DNA from: Provencibacterium sp. | GTDB lineage: Bacteria > Bacillota > Clostridia > Oscillospirales > Ruminococcaceae | NCBI GenBank assembly: GCA_022792175.1 | Contig: JAAWAN010000004.1 | Location: 1 to 34,332, forward strand | Reading direction: 5' to 3' | Length of the DNA: 34,332 bases | Shown here: in pieces, positions 24,073 through 30,927 of the stretch | Layout: each line of letters opens with the position of its first letter | How positions within the stretch are numbered: the stretch's first letter is position 1 | The notes under the pieces: generated by a model | What the model was told of the DNA's origin: nothing | Database searches by the model: none | Seen by the model: the letters and a program-made list of their open reading frames with translations, nothing else | Program-made: the position numbers and the translations under genes

Positions 24073-24903
24073 TCACCGGCCCCGTATATACCGGAAAAGG
24101 CGGCTGACGGTATCCGGCGGGGCCATATAGCTGCCCAGCGGGCTGGGCAGCGGTGAATAGGAGCCATGAAAATCCGTTCCTCCTGTAGGAATCAGCTGGA
24201 AGCGCTCGCAGATTTCCCGCAGCCGTTCCCGGTCGCAGACGCTGTTTCGCGGATGATAGACCTCCAGCCCCTGTATTTTCCCTTCACCGGCCAGCCGCTC
24301 GCACAGCTGCAGGTGCCCCTGCTCACCGGGATGGGCAATTACCGCAATCCCCTGCGCATCCCGCACCAGATTGAGCGCCTGCTCCAGCGGAGGATAGGGA
24401 AAGCGGACACGGCAGCTGCCGTTTTGCCCGAAAAGCTCCTCATAAAGCGGCCCATATACCTCACCGGTATATCCCAGATCGGCAAGCGCATGCATGATAT
24501 GCACCCGGTAAATCGACTGGCTATGGGAAAAATATTTGGAAACCTGCTCCTCGGTCAGCGGAAAAAAGCGCATCACCCGCGCGAGCATCTCTTTTCCGGC
24601 GGCCGTGCGCCGGTCCAGCGTTGCCTTGAGCATCCCCTCGAGCCGGTCAGGCTTCTGCGGCAGATAGCAGAGAAGATGCACCGGCCTGCCGCTGCCTTCA
24701 TCGGTGCAGGAAATCTCCACAGCCGGCAGCACCTCCAGCCCATATCGCTTTCCCAGCACCTGCGCGCGGGTAACGCCTGCAAGCGTATCATGATCGGTTA
24801 AAGCGATGGCTGCAAGCCCGGCACGCTTCGCAAAAAACACAATTTCATCGATGCCCAGACTTCCGTCAGACATCCGGCTATGGCAGTGCAAATCCGCAAT
24901 CAA
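24073..24903 (-). CDS. PHP-domain phosphoesterase (YciV/RNase AM type)
   Basis: A 276-residue PHP-family metal-dependent phosphoesterase. Metal-binding motifs are DLHCHSRMSDG (His6, His8, Asp13), LTDHDT (Asp37, His38, Asp39), Glu63, AHPGEQ and GTDFHG. This matches the YciV/TrpH group, which includes 3'-5' nucleotidases and the 5'-exonuclease RNase AM. Likely substrates are oligonucleotides or nucleotide phosphates. The start is TTG at 24903, with AAGGGGG 9 bases upstream and the family N terminus directly following. It seems complete. The 270 bases upstream contain a TTGACA on minus (about 25000) but no good -10. Confidence 0.92.
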   Translation of the reverse strand: MIADLHCHSRMSDGSLGIDEIVFFAKRAGLAAIALTDHDTLAGVTRAQVLGKRYGLEVLPAVEISCTDEGSGRPVHLLCYLPQKPDRLEGMLKATLDRRTAAGKEMLARVMRFFPLTEEQVSKYFSHSQSIYRVHIMHALADLGYTGEVYGPLYEELFGQNGSCRVRFPYPPLEQALNLVRDAQGIAVIAHPGEQGHLQLCERLAGEGKIQGLEVYHPRNSVCDRERLREICERFQLIPTGGTDFHGSYSPLPSPLGSYMAPPDTVSRLFRYIRGR

Positions 24904-25173
24904 CTCTCAGTTCCCCCTTTGTCTTTAAACTATGAGTTGTCCGCCCCGGTTATACTTGCCGGAGACAGAAAAATCGGACAGGCAAAATTTTTTACTGTCA
25001 AAAGCCGGGAGTGCCGCCCTGCCCGGCAATTTATTCACCTCATCAGAAATCCGTTTTCTTCTTTATCCACCCTCCGGTCATCCATCGGCCGCCCGGCGCT
25101 TAAAGGCTGCCTGCAGCCGGCATTCTGCCTGCAAAAAGAGAAGCGCTGCCTGCCGCAGGGCCCTGTGGGCTCA

Positions 25174-25728
25174 TCAGCAGTCCTTTAAAACCCCGCGGTT
25201 TTTAAAGAGATAGTTTATTCCGGAAAGAAGGGTCAGCAGGGTGACTACTGCCAGCAGCAGGGCGTTTATTCCCCCCGCTCCCGGAACGGCAATCCCCAGA
25301 TCCGACAAAGCCAGCAGCAGCAGCGCCACCGAAATCCATACCATCTGGCTGGCTGTTTTATATTTTCCCCACCGGTCCGCCGCAATGACAATTCCCTTCG
25401 GCGCCGCCACCAGCCGCAGCGAGGTGACCAAAAACTCCCGGCTGATGAGGAGGATGGCCACCAGCGCCGGGACCATTTTCAGATCCATCAGGCAGATGAG
25501 CGCGCTGACCACCAGCAGCTTATCCGCCAGCGGGTCCATAAACTTTCCAAAGTCGGTGATAAGTCCCCGGCTGCGGGCGATGCGCCCATCCAGCATATCG
25601 GTCAGCGAAGCAGCAATAAACACCGCCAGCGAGAAGAAAAAATGTCCCGGAAAGGGCAGATAGAAAAGGCAGAGAAAGACCGGAATCAAAAAGACACGCA
25701 GCATCGTCAGCCGGTTTGGCAGGTTCAT
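25174..25728 (-). CDS. pgsA: CDP-diacylglycerol-glycerol-3-phosphate 3-phosphatidyltransferase (PgsA)
   Basis: An integral membrane enzyme making phosphatidylglycerol phosphate, the precursor of phosphatidylglycerol. The CDP-alcohol phosphotransferase motif D-x2-D-G-x2-A-R-x8-G-x3-D-x3-D is complete (Asp44, Asp47, Gly48, Ala51, Arg52, Gly61, Asp65, Asp69). Several hydrophobic helices surround it. NLPNRLTMLRVFLIP at the N terminus is typical of PgsA. Length, 184 residues, is normal. GGGAGGG lies 9 bases before the ATG. It follows rimO by 64 bases; a rimO-pgsA pair is common in Firmicutes and the two are probably co-transcribed. Confidence 0.96.
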   Translation of the reverse strand: MNLPNRLTMLRVFLIPVFLCLFYLPFPGHFFFSLAVFIAASLTDMLDGRIARSRGLITDFGKFMDPLADKLLVVSALICLMDLKMVPALVAILLISREFLVTSLRLVAAPKGIVIAADRWGKYKTASQMVWISVALLLLALSDLGIAVPGAGGINALLLAVVTLLTLLSGINYLFKNRGVLKDC

Positions 25729-25792
25729 GGATAAAGACCCTCCCTTTCTTTTGGTTGAACAGCTTCTCCCTTTATGCAGGCAGAGAAGCCTG

Positions 25793-27124
25793 TCATTCTT
25801 CCACCGTGCCGTATAAATCGCAGTCGATGGTATCCTCTATATGCACCTGCACAAAATCGCCGATTGCCAGCGGACGCTCACTCTGGAAAAAGGTTTTGGT
25901 ATCGATATCAGGTGCATCCATATAGCTGCGGCCGAAATAGCTTTCAGCATACCGGTCATACCCCTCCACCACCACCTCGAGCGTCTGCCCGAGCTTCAAG
26001 CGGTTAAAGCTCTCCATAATCTCCTGCTGCTGGTCCATGATGATCTCGCAGCGGCGGTCTTTCATCTGCTTATCAAGCTGGCCCTCCATCTCTGCTGCCG
26101 GGGTGCCCTCCTCGGGAGAATAGGCAAAACATCCCAGCCGCTCAAAGCGCATGCGGCGGGCAAAATCGCAGAGCTCCTCAAACTGCTCCTGCGTCTCTCC
26201 GGGGAATCCGCAGATAAGGGTAGTGCGCAGCACGACGCCCGGGATTTTTTCGCGCAGTCTTTTTACCAGCGACTCCAGCGACTCCCGGCTTCCCGGCCGG
26301 TTCATCCGGCGCAGAATCTGCTCATTGCAGTGCTGAATGGGCATATCGATATAGGGAACAATCTGCTGCCGGTGCGCCGCCATACAGGCGATCAGCTCAT
26401 CGCTGATGCGCTCCGGATACAGATAGAGCAGTCGTATCCAGCGTATTCCCTCAATTTTGCAGAGCTCCTCGAGCAGGCGGCAGAGCTGGGGCTTGCCATA
26501 GAGATCCTCCCCATAGCGGGTCGGGTCCTGCGCGACGATGTTGATTTCCTTTACGCCATGGTGCGCCAGCCACCAGCCCTCGGCCACAATATCCTCCACG
26601 GCGCGGGAGCGATAGTCCCCCCGGATCATCGGAATGGCGCAGTAGGAGCAGCGGTTGGAGCAGCCATCCGCAATTTTGAGGTAGGCAAAAAAGGGCAGAT
26701 TGGAAAGTATCCGCTCGCCCGAAAGGGGCAGGTCCTGCTTATCGCCGAACTCCACTACCGTTTCCCCCCGAAGCGCACGCTCAATAGCGGAAACAATCTC
26801 GCTGTTTTTGCCGATCCCCAAAATGACATCCGCCTCAGGGATTTCCTTGGCCACCTCCTCGCGGTAGCGCTCGGCCAGGCAGCCGGTCACCACAATGGCC
26901 CGAATGCGCCCCTCCTTCTTGAGCGTACAGAATTCCAGAATATTTTCAATCGATTCCCGCTTGGCATCCTCAATAAAGCCGCAGGTGTTGATGATGACAA
27001 CATCGCAGCTGCCGCTGTCGGTGCATAGCTCATATCCGCCCTTACGGATGAGGGCGAGCATAATCTCGCTGTCCACCTGATTTTTGGCGCAGCCCAAAGA
27101 AACCATTCCTACCTTGATAGCCAT
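25793..27124 (-). CDS. rimO: Ribosomal protein S12 methylthiotransferase (RimO)
   Basis: A 443-residue radical-SAM enzyme that adds a methylthio group to the conserved Asp of ribosomal protein S12. The N-terminal UPF0004 domain has three cluster-binding cysteines (Cys12, Cys48, Cys82). The radical-SAM motif GCSNRCSYC has Cys155, Cys159 and Cys162. A C-terminal TRAM domain follows (about 375-440). MVSLGCAKNQVDSE and the IADGCSNRCSYCAIPMIRG block favour RimO over MiaB. It overlaps no neighbour and has pgsA downstream. About 100 bases upstream lies a second copy of the palindromic element found at the rubrerythrin promoter. A weak AAAGG precedes the ATG. Confidence 0.96.
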   Translation of the reverse strand: MAIKVGMVSLGCAKNQVDSEIMLALIRKGGYELCTDSGSCDVVIINTCGFIEDAKRESIENILEFCTLKKEGRIRAIVVTGCLAERYREEVAKEIPEADVILGIGKNSEIVSAIERALRGETVVEFGDKQDLPLSGERILSNLPFFAYLKIADGCSNRCSYCAIPMIRGDYRSRAVEDIVAEGWWLAHHGVKEINIVAQDPTRYGEDLYGKPQLCRLLEELCKIEGIRWIRLLYLYPERISDELIACMAAHRQQIVPYIDMPIQHCNEQILRRMNRPGSRESLESLVKRLREKIPGVVLRTTLICGFPGETQEQFEELCDFARRMRFERLGCFAYSPEEGTPAAEMEGQLDKQMKDRRCEIIMDQQQEIMESFNRLKLGQTLEVVVEGYDRYAESYFGRSYMDAPDIDTKTFFQSERPLAIGDFVQVHIEDTIDCDLYGTVEE

Positions 27125-27447
27125 CGGCGCATCGTGCCTTTCTATACCAATTTAAACCTTATTTTATCATTTTTTTCAGTGATAAGCAAGCGTTCCGCGG
27201 GAAGCAGGACAGCAGCATTTAAAAAAGTATACTTTATAAATATTGTGCCCTTAGAGGCAGGACAGGGAAATCCGTTTTTATAAAAGCTGCCCCTTCTTCA
27301 TCCTTACAGGGGAACCGGCCATGAAGAAAGCTGCTCCCTGTCCCGAATGGCCACTGCAAGCTGACAAAAAGCGCTTTTCCAAAAAACGGCCTGTTCAAAA
27401 CCGGCAGGAAAAAAGCGGATAAAGCCTCTGCTGATTTATTCCGGCTT
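27125..27447. other. Intergenic region upstream of rimO
   Basis: About 320 bases with no supported gene. It holds the 17-bp element at 27223-27239 and an AT-rich stretch before rimO. A minus-strand open frame in 27234-27494 overlaps the methyltransferase end and has no coding features. Confidence 0.5.
27223..27239. promoter_or_regulatory. Second copy of the GTATAC palindromic element
   Basis: Identical over 17 bases to 29077-29093 in the rubrerythrin promoter; core AAGTATACTT is self-complementary. On minus it contains TATACT, a fair -10, but no -35 stands 17 bases upstream. It may be a binding site of the same regulator acting on rimO-pgsA. Inference. Confidence 0.4.
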
Positions 27448-28196
27448 TCAGGCCATAAGGCAATACCAGTCCGTCTGCTCGGGCGGCCGGTCATTGAACC
27501 ATGGAAAAGGTTTCATGACCGGCTCCTCATATCCCATCCGCTTTAATGCAGAAATAACCAGCCCTGCAGAAAAGGGATGCAAATGCTCCTCAAACTCGCG
27601 GCTTTCAAAAATTTTTCCATCCCGCTCGTAACTCTGGGAAATATAGATACTCACCGCGCCACCGTCACAATAGACCCAGTCCTGCAGGTAATTGACGCGT
27701 ACCCCATCCTCCCGAAAAAAGGGCTGTCCCCATCGAAAGCGTTTTCTTTCCCGCAGTTCCTTCTCCCAGTTTCTGCTGTCAAAATAAAGGTAGCCGCCCG
27801 GGCGGAGAAGCCGGTCCATCTGCTGCAGCGTCCGCTCGATATCCGCATGGGAAACATGCGCCAGAGCGTTGCCAGTGCTCATCACACAGTCAAAGCCCGG
27901 CTCAAAATATTGGGAGAGCTCGCGAAAATCACATTGGACCAGGGGGATATCCAGCCCCTTTTCCGCCGCCTTCTCCTTCGCCCGTTTGAGCATGCAGGCA
28001 CTTAAATCAGAGCCTGATATTCGGTATCCCAGCTCTGCCAGGCAGAAGGTCAGGCAGCCGGTGCCAAAGCTGCAGTCCAGTATCGAACGAATTTCCCTGC
28101 CAGAAAATAATTTTCATAGTGGGATTTATAGATCTGATTTGCGCGCTCTGTGAAGCGTTCCTCATAAATATCCGGGAACTGATACAAATCGTCCAC
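27448..28196 (-). pseudogene. Class I SAM methyltransferase, frameshifted
   Basis: The gene begins at GTG 28196, with GAGGAGG 7 bases upstream and the opening VDDLYQFPDIYEERFTERANQ. After about 30 codons the frame runs off into LAPAA and stops. A second frame continues the protein with SILDCSFGTGCLTFCLAELG (SAM-binding motif I) and SDLSACMLKRAKEK, and then codes without break to the stop at 27448. The shift lies around 28085-28115, near GGG, AAA and TTTT runs. The rest has FDCVMSTGNALAHV and LLRPGGYLYFDSRN, typical of small-molecule methyltransferases. One inserted or deleted base explains it, so this is either a young pseudogene or a sequencing error. It follows the rubrerythrin operon after a terminator. 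Substrate is unknown. Confidence 0.8.
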
Positions 28197-28241
28197 TATA
28201 AGACCTCCTCTTTTTTAAAATATCCGGCAAGCTAATACGGC

Positions 28242-28283
28242 TAATAAAAGAAAGCGGAGCTTTCGCCCCGCCCTCTTTTATTA
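28242..28283 (-). terminator. Terminator of the rubrerythrin operon
   Basis: TAATAAAAGA (28242-28251) pairs with TCTTTTATTA (28274-28283), with an inner GC stem closed by a 4-base loop. The outer stem overlaps the stop codon of the small gene. T-rich sequence in the 3' arm suits minus-strand termination. Confidence 0.75.
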
Positions 28284-28484
28284 CTTTTTAAATAAGATGC
28301 CAAGCTTGTCCAAGCTGATTTTCGCCTTCACTCCATCGGCAATCTGCCTCAGCTGCTCTTCCGGAAGGTCAATCCCCAACAGCTTTTCCACTGTAGCGAT
28401 GGGGTCTTCCATGAAACTTTTCTGCAGCTGCCTGTCGTTTTTAATCTTCTCTATCAGCTCTTCGATGCTCTTTTTAATATCCAT
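28281..28484 (-). CDS. Small helical protein beside rubrerythrin, unknown function
   Basis: A 67-residue, charged, probably all-helical protein: MDIKKSIEELIEKIKNDRQL, then DPIATVEKLLGIDLPEEQL and GVKAKISLDKLG. The pattern recalls the helical N-terminal part of Nif11-like and nitrile-hydratase-like leader peptides, but there is no GG cleavage site and no cysteine-bearing core, so a leader role is doubtful. Similar short proteins are common in Clostridia without a known function. The ATG lies 3 bases after the rubrerythrin stop, so it is translated from the same message, which links it to oxidative stress or iron handling by position only. Confidence 0.8.
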   Translation of the reverse strand: MDIKKSIEELIEKIKNDRQLQKSFMEDPIATVEKLLGIDLPEEQLRQIADGVKAKISLDKLGILFKK

Positions 28485-28487
28485 CGC

Positions 28488-29033
28488 TTATTTGCCAAAG
28501 TAGCGCTTCAGGAGCCCTTCAAAGCCGCGGCCATGGCGAGCCTCGTCCTTCGCCATCTCATGAACGGTGTCGTGAATCGCATCCAGCCCCAGCTCCTTGG
28601 CACGGGTGGCCAGCTGCTTCTTCCCGTCGCAGGCGCCGCACTCGGCAGCTGCGCGCAGCTCGAGGTTCTTCCTGGTATCGGCAGTCAGCACTTCGCCCAG
28701 CAACTCGGCAAATTTGGCCGCATGCTCCGCCTCCTCAAAGGCATAACGCTTGTAGGCCTCGGCAATTTCCGGATAGCCCTCGCGGTCTGCCTGACGGGAC
28801 ATGGCCAGATACATGCCAACCTCGGTGCACTCGCCGGTGAAATTCATGCGCAGGCCCTCGAGCACATCCTCCGCTACACCGGCTGCTACGCCGACGCGAT
28901 GCTCGTCTGCATAGGCGTTGCCTTCCTGCTGCTCGGTAAATTTAGATGCGGGCGCACCGCACTGCGGGCACTTTTCAGGAGCGCTCTCACCGGTAAAAAC
29001 ATATCCGCAAATGGAACAAACAAACTTTTTCAT
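28488..29033 (-). CDS. Reverse rubrerythrin (rubredoxin N-terminal, NADH peroxidase type)
   Basis: A 181-residue protein. An N-terminal rubredoxin domain carries CSIC and CPQC (Cys6, Cys9, Cys22, Cys25) for one iron. A ferritin-like four-helix domain follows, with iron-binding Glu/His motifs [19 protein letters not shown] and [10 protein letters not shown]. The domain order is inverted compared with classical rubrerythrin, as in the clostridial reverse rubrerythrins that reduce hydrogen peroxide and oxygen. It acts in the cytoplasm, with electrons from NADH through a reductase or rubredoxin. The ATG at 29033 has GGAGG 8 bases upstream; the GTG at 29036 is too close. It is first in a two-gene operon with a strong promoter at 29080-29108 that contains a 27-bp palindrome, so tight repression is likely. 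In Clostridium such genes are under PerR; whether PerR acts here is not shown. Confidence 0.93.
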   Translation of the reverse strand: MKKFVCSICGYVFTGESAPEKCPQCGAPASKFTEQQEGNAYADEHRVGVAAGVAEDVLEGLRMNFTGECTEVGMYLAMSRQADREGYPEIAEAYKRYAFEEAEHAAKFAELLGEVLTADTRKNLELRAAAECGACDGKKQLATRAKELGLDAIHDTVHEMAKDEARHGRGFEGLLKRYFGK

Positions 29034-29076
29034 CACTATTTCCTCCTTGTCAAATCTAGTCGGTCAATGGAATAAT

Positions 29077-29108
29077 AAAAGTATACTTTATAAGTATACT
29101 TTTGTCAA
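29077..29108 (-). promoter_or_regulatory. Rubrerythrin promoter with overlapping 27-bp palindrome
   Basis: On minus: TTGACA (plus 29103-29108), 17-base spacer, TATACT (plus 29080-29085). A perfect inverted repeat with arms AAAAGTATACTT / AAGTATACTTTT around a 3-base centre fills 29077-29103, covering the spacer and -10. Each arm also holds the self-complementary AAGTATACTT. A repressor bound here would block the promoter completely. Confidence 0.85.
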
Positions 29109-29128
29109 TAACCTCTTCTCAAAAAATA

Positions 29129-29158
29129 TTGAAAAATTTTTTAAGCGGCCAGTATAAA
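29129..29158 (+). promoter_or_regulatory. Promoter of the Gln/Asn-rich gene
   Basis: TTGAAA (29129-29134), 18-base spacer, TATAAA (29153-29158), divergent from the rubrerythrin promoter. No convincing sporulation sigma-G pattern was seen, though one cannot be excluded. Confidence 0.5.
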
Positions 29159-29203
29159 GCCCCTTATCCGAGAAATAATAGAAGCAGAAGTGAGGTGAAA
29201 AAA

Positions 29204-29362
29204 ATGGCCAAAAACAATGAAAACCACAAATCCTTCGGTAACGAGCAGAATCAGCAGAATCAGCATTCCCAGCAGAACAGCCAGAACCGTTCCCAGCAGA
29301 ACCAGCAGAACAATCAGAAGAGCAACAGCTTCAACAACAGCCGCAGCGAGCAAAATCGCTGA
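29204..29362 (+). CDS. Gln/Asn/Ser-rich small protein (gamma-type spore-protein-like)
   Basis: A 52-residue protein starting at ATG 29204, with AGGTG about 8 bases upstream; the longer open frame from 29102 overlaps promoter DNA and is rejected. Starting MAKNNENHKSF, it is almost wholly Gln, Asn and Ser with a few Arg, Lys and His, without hydrophobic core, Cys or membrane segment, so it should be disordered. The composition resembles gamma-type small acid-soluble spore proteins, amino-acid stores digested at germination, but the GPR protease site and repeats of Bacillus SspE are not evident. A terminator follows at 29401. A spore-protein role is a guess; the gene itself is well supported by its signals. 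Confidence 0.7.
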   Translation: MAKNNENHKSFGNEQNQQNQHSQQNSQNRSQQNQQNNQKSNSFNNSRSEQNR

Positions 29363-29400
29363 GCTGCCGGCTTCAACTCTCCATTACTACCTGATTTCAG

Positions 29401-29440
29401 AAGGAAGAGGGGCTTTTTGTCTCTCTTCCTTTCTTTATTT
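29401..29440 (+). terminator. Terminator after the Gln/Asn-rich gene
   Basis: AAGGAAGAG (29401-29409) pairs with CTCTTCCTT (29423-29431) and is followed by a T-rich run to about 29442. Confidence 0.85.
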
Positions 29441-29538
29441 TTTCCGCCGGGCAGCAGAAGCAGGGAGTCCGGCCTGTTGGCCATCCCAGCCGCAGAGAGC
29501 TTTCAGGATTTTTTATAGCGGAGCGCCGGGAGCGCATC

Positions 29539-29588
29539 CGGGCAAGAGGCCGGCCCTTTGTAGCTGCCGGCCTTTGCCCGCTATTTTT
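29539..29588. terminator. Terminator at the 3' end of yitT
   Basis: CGGGCA and GGCCGGC pair with GCCGGCC and TGCCCG (29539-29580, small internal mismatch), with TTTTTT on plus at 29583-29588. The hairpin is strong on both strands; the T-run favours plus, while on minus it may still stop or stabilise the yitT message. Confidence 0.6.
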
Positions 29589-30474
29589 TCCTTTCTATCG
29601 CCTGAAAGCCCTCTCCATAGATTTCCCCCGCCTCGGTTACGATAATAAACGCATGCGGGTCATAGCGGCGGACAATCGTCTTCAGCTTATGAAACTGCGC
29701 GGTGCGCACCGCGCAGACGATCATCTCCTTTTTCTCCCCCGAATAGGCACCGGTGGCCGGAAGCAGGGTCGCCCCCCGGTCCAGCTCAGAGAGGATGCCG
29801 GCGGCAATCTCCTGGCTGTGCCGGGTAACGATGAGCGCCATCGTCCCCTTATCCACGCCATAGACGATGCTGTCGATCACTTTGGAGGTTACAAACAGGG
29901 TAATCATTCCATAGAGCCCGGAGCTCAGCGAGCGAAAGACCAGCATTGAGCACAGCAGAATCAGAGCATCCACTGCCATCATCGCCCGGCCGATGGGCAG
30001 GTGTGGAAACCGCAGCTGCAAAAGCCTGCCGGCAATATCCGTGCCGCCGGTTGTCGAATCCCGCAGAAAGATGATTCCGAGTCCCGCCCCGGTCAATACG
30101 CCGCCGAACAGCGCGCCGAGCAGCTGCCCATCTGCTCCCAGAAGGGCCTGCGCATTATAATACCGGCCAACGAGGGGCGCAACCACCCAGTCGGTAATTA
30201 CCGTGCTGATAAGCAGCGTACGCAGCGTTTTAAAGGTAAAGGGCCGGCCCAGAAAGCGCAGCGCCAAAAGCAGAAGCGGAATATTCAGAATAAAGGTGGT
30301 GGTCCCTATAGGCAGCGCGAAGAGATAATTGAGCATAATCGCGATGCCGGAGGCCCCGCCCGGCGCAATATTACTGGGGGCCACAAAGAGAAGGGTACCT
30401 ATCGCATAAAGAAGCGAGCCGGCCAGGTCATAGGCTAAATCCATCAGCAGTGCTGCCTTTTTTTCCTGCTTCAC
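29581..30474 (-). CDS. YitT-family membrane protein
   Basis: About 297 residues from GTG 30474, chosen because AGAGG lies 10 bases upstream and the GTGA overlaps the mrnC stop in the standard 4-base manner; a GTG at 30483 is too close to that site. Five or six hydrophobic helices in the first 200 residues form the YitT (DUF161) domain, with motifs FVAPSNIAPGGASGIAIMLN and LRDSTTGGTDIAGRLLQ. The C-terminal DUF2179 domain (about 210-297) is cytoplasmic, with GYSGEKKEMI-like and YDPHAFIIVTEAGEIYGEGF segments. YitT proteins are widespread in Firmicutes; transport is suspected but unproven. It is last in the pncB-obg-mrnC-yitT set. Confidence 0.92.
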   Translation of the reverse strand: MKQEKKAALLMDLAYDLAGSLLYAIGTLLFVAPSNIAPGGASGIAIMLNYLFALPIGTTTFILNIPLLLLALRFLGRPFTFKTLRTLLISTVITDWVVAPLVGRYYNAQALLGADGQLLGALFGGVLTGAGLGIIFLRDSTTGGTDIAGRLLQLRFPHLPIGRAMMAVDALILLCSMLVFRSLSSGLYGMITLFVTSKVIDSIVYGVDKGTMALIVTRHSQEIAAGILSELDRGATLLPATGAYSGEKKEMIVCAVRTAQFHKLKTIVRRYDPHAFIIVTEAGEIYGEGFQAIERKK

Positions 30475-30911
30475 TGGGCGCACACCTCTTCTTCCGGCTG
30501 CTTCTTTTCCCTTTCAATAACCGTAAAAATCTTTTCGACCAGTTCGGCGAGTCTTTCATCCTCCCCCTTAAGGTAGAGATAGCCCAGCAGCGCCTCAACA
30601 CCGGTTGAGCGACGGTAATCCATCATGCTGCTGCTTTTCGGCGTGCGGATGGCGCTGGCATTGCGTCCGCGGCGCAGAATCTGCGCCTCCTCCTCGCTGA
30701 GCTCTCCTTCGAGCGTATCATAGGCGGCGGACTGCGCCTGCGCACAGACATAGCGCACCGCCTGCGCATGCAGCTGCTGCACCGGCTGCGCGCCTGTCAG
30801 AAGCAGGCGTTCGCGCACCATCACCTCATAAACCGCGTCGCCGATAAAGGCAAGGTTCAGCGGACCCAGGCGCTTGGGATTTTCCGCGCCTGCTGCTTGT
30901 ATATACCGGAT
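30471..30911 (-). CDS. mrnC: Mini-ribonuclease 3 (MrnC) with no canonical start codon
   Basis: MrnC is a short RNase III-like enzyme, lacking the dsRNA-binding domain, that matures 23S rRNA. PLNLAFIGDAVYEVMVRERL carries the catalytic Asp, and RRGRNASAIRTPKSSS and YRRSTGVEALLGYLYLKGEDERL are its other conserved blocks. The first standard start in frame (GTG 30824) lies after the catalytic Asp, so translation must begin earlier. Between the obg stop (30928) and that Asp there is no ATG, GTG or TTG in frame. AGGGAGG at 30921-30926 lies 8 bases before ATC at 30911-30909, and starting there gives 146 residues, the normal length with Asp25 near the usual position. A rare AUC start, or a misread ATG, is therefore proposed. 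Identity of the gene is firm; its start is not. Confidence 0.85.
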   Translation of the reverse strand: MRYIQAAGAENPKRLGPLNLAFIGDAVYEVMVRERLLLTGAQPVQQLHAQAVRYVCAQAQSAAYDTLEGELSEEEAQILRRGRNASAIRTPKSSSMMDYRRSTGVEALLGYLYLKGEDERLAELVEKIFTVIEREKKQPEEEVCAQ

Positions 30912-30927
30912 AAATATCCCCTCCCTG

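Noticed and set aside
24904-25173. TTGACA on minus near 25000 as a promoter of the PHP gene
   Set aside because: At 17 bases downstream the hexamer is TCCGAT, too poor a -10; no better pair was found.
28281-28484. Small protein beside rubrerythrin as a RiPP (Nif11) precursor
   Set aside because: No GG or similar cleavage site, no modifiable core and no maturation enzyme nearby; the adjacent methyltransferase is frameshifted and outside the operon terminator.
29102-29203. 34-codon N-terminal extension of the Gln/Asn-rich protein
   Set aside because: It spans the promoter; the ATG at 29204 has its own ribosome-binding site.
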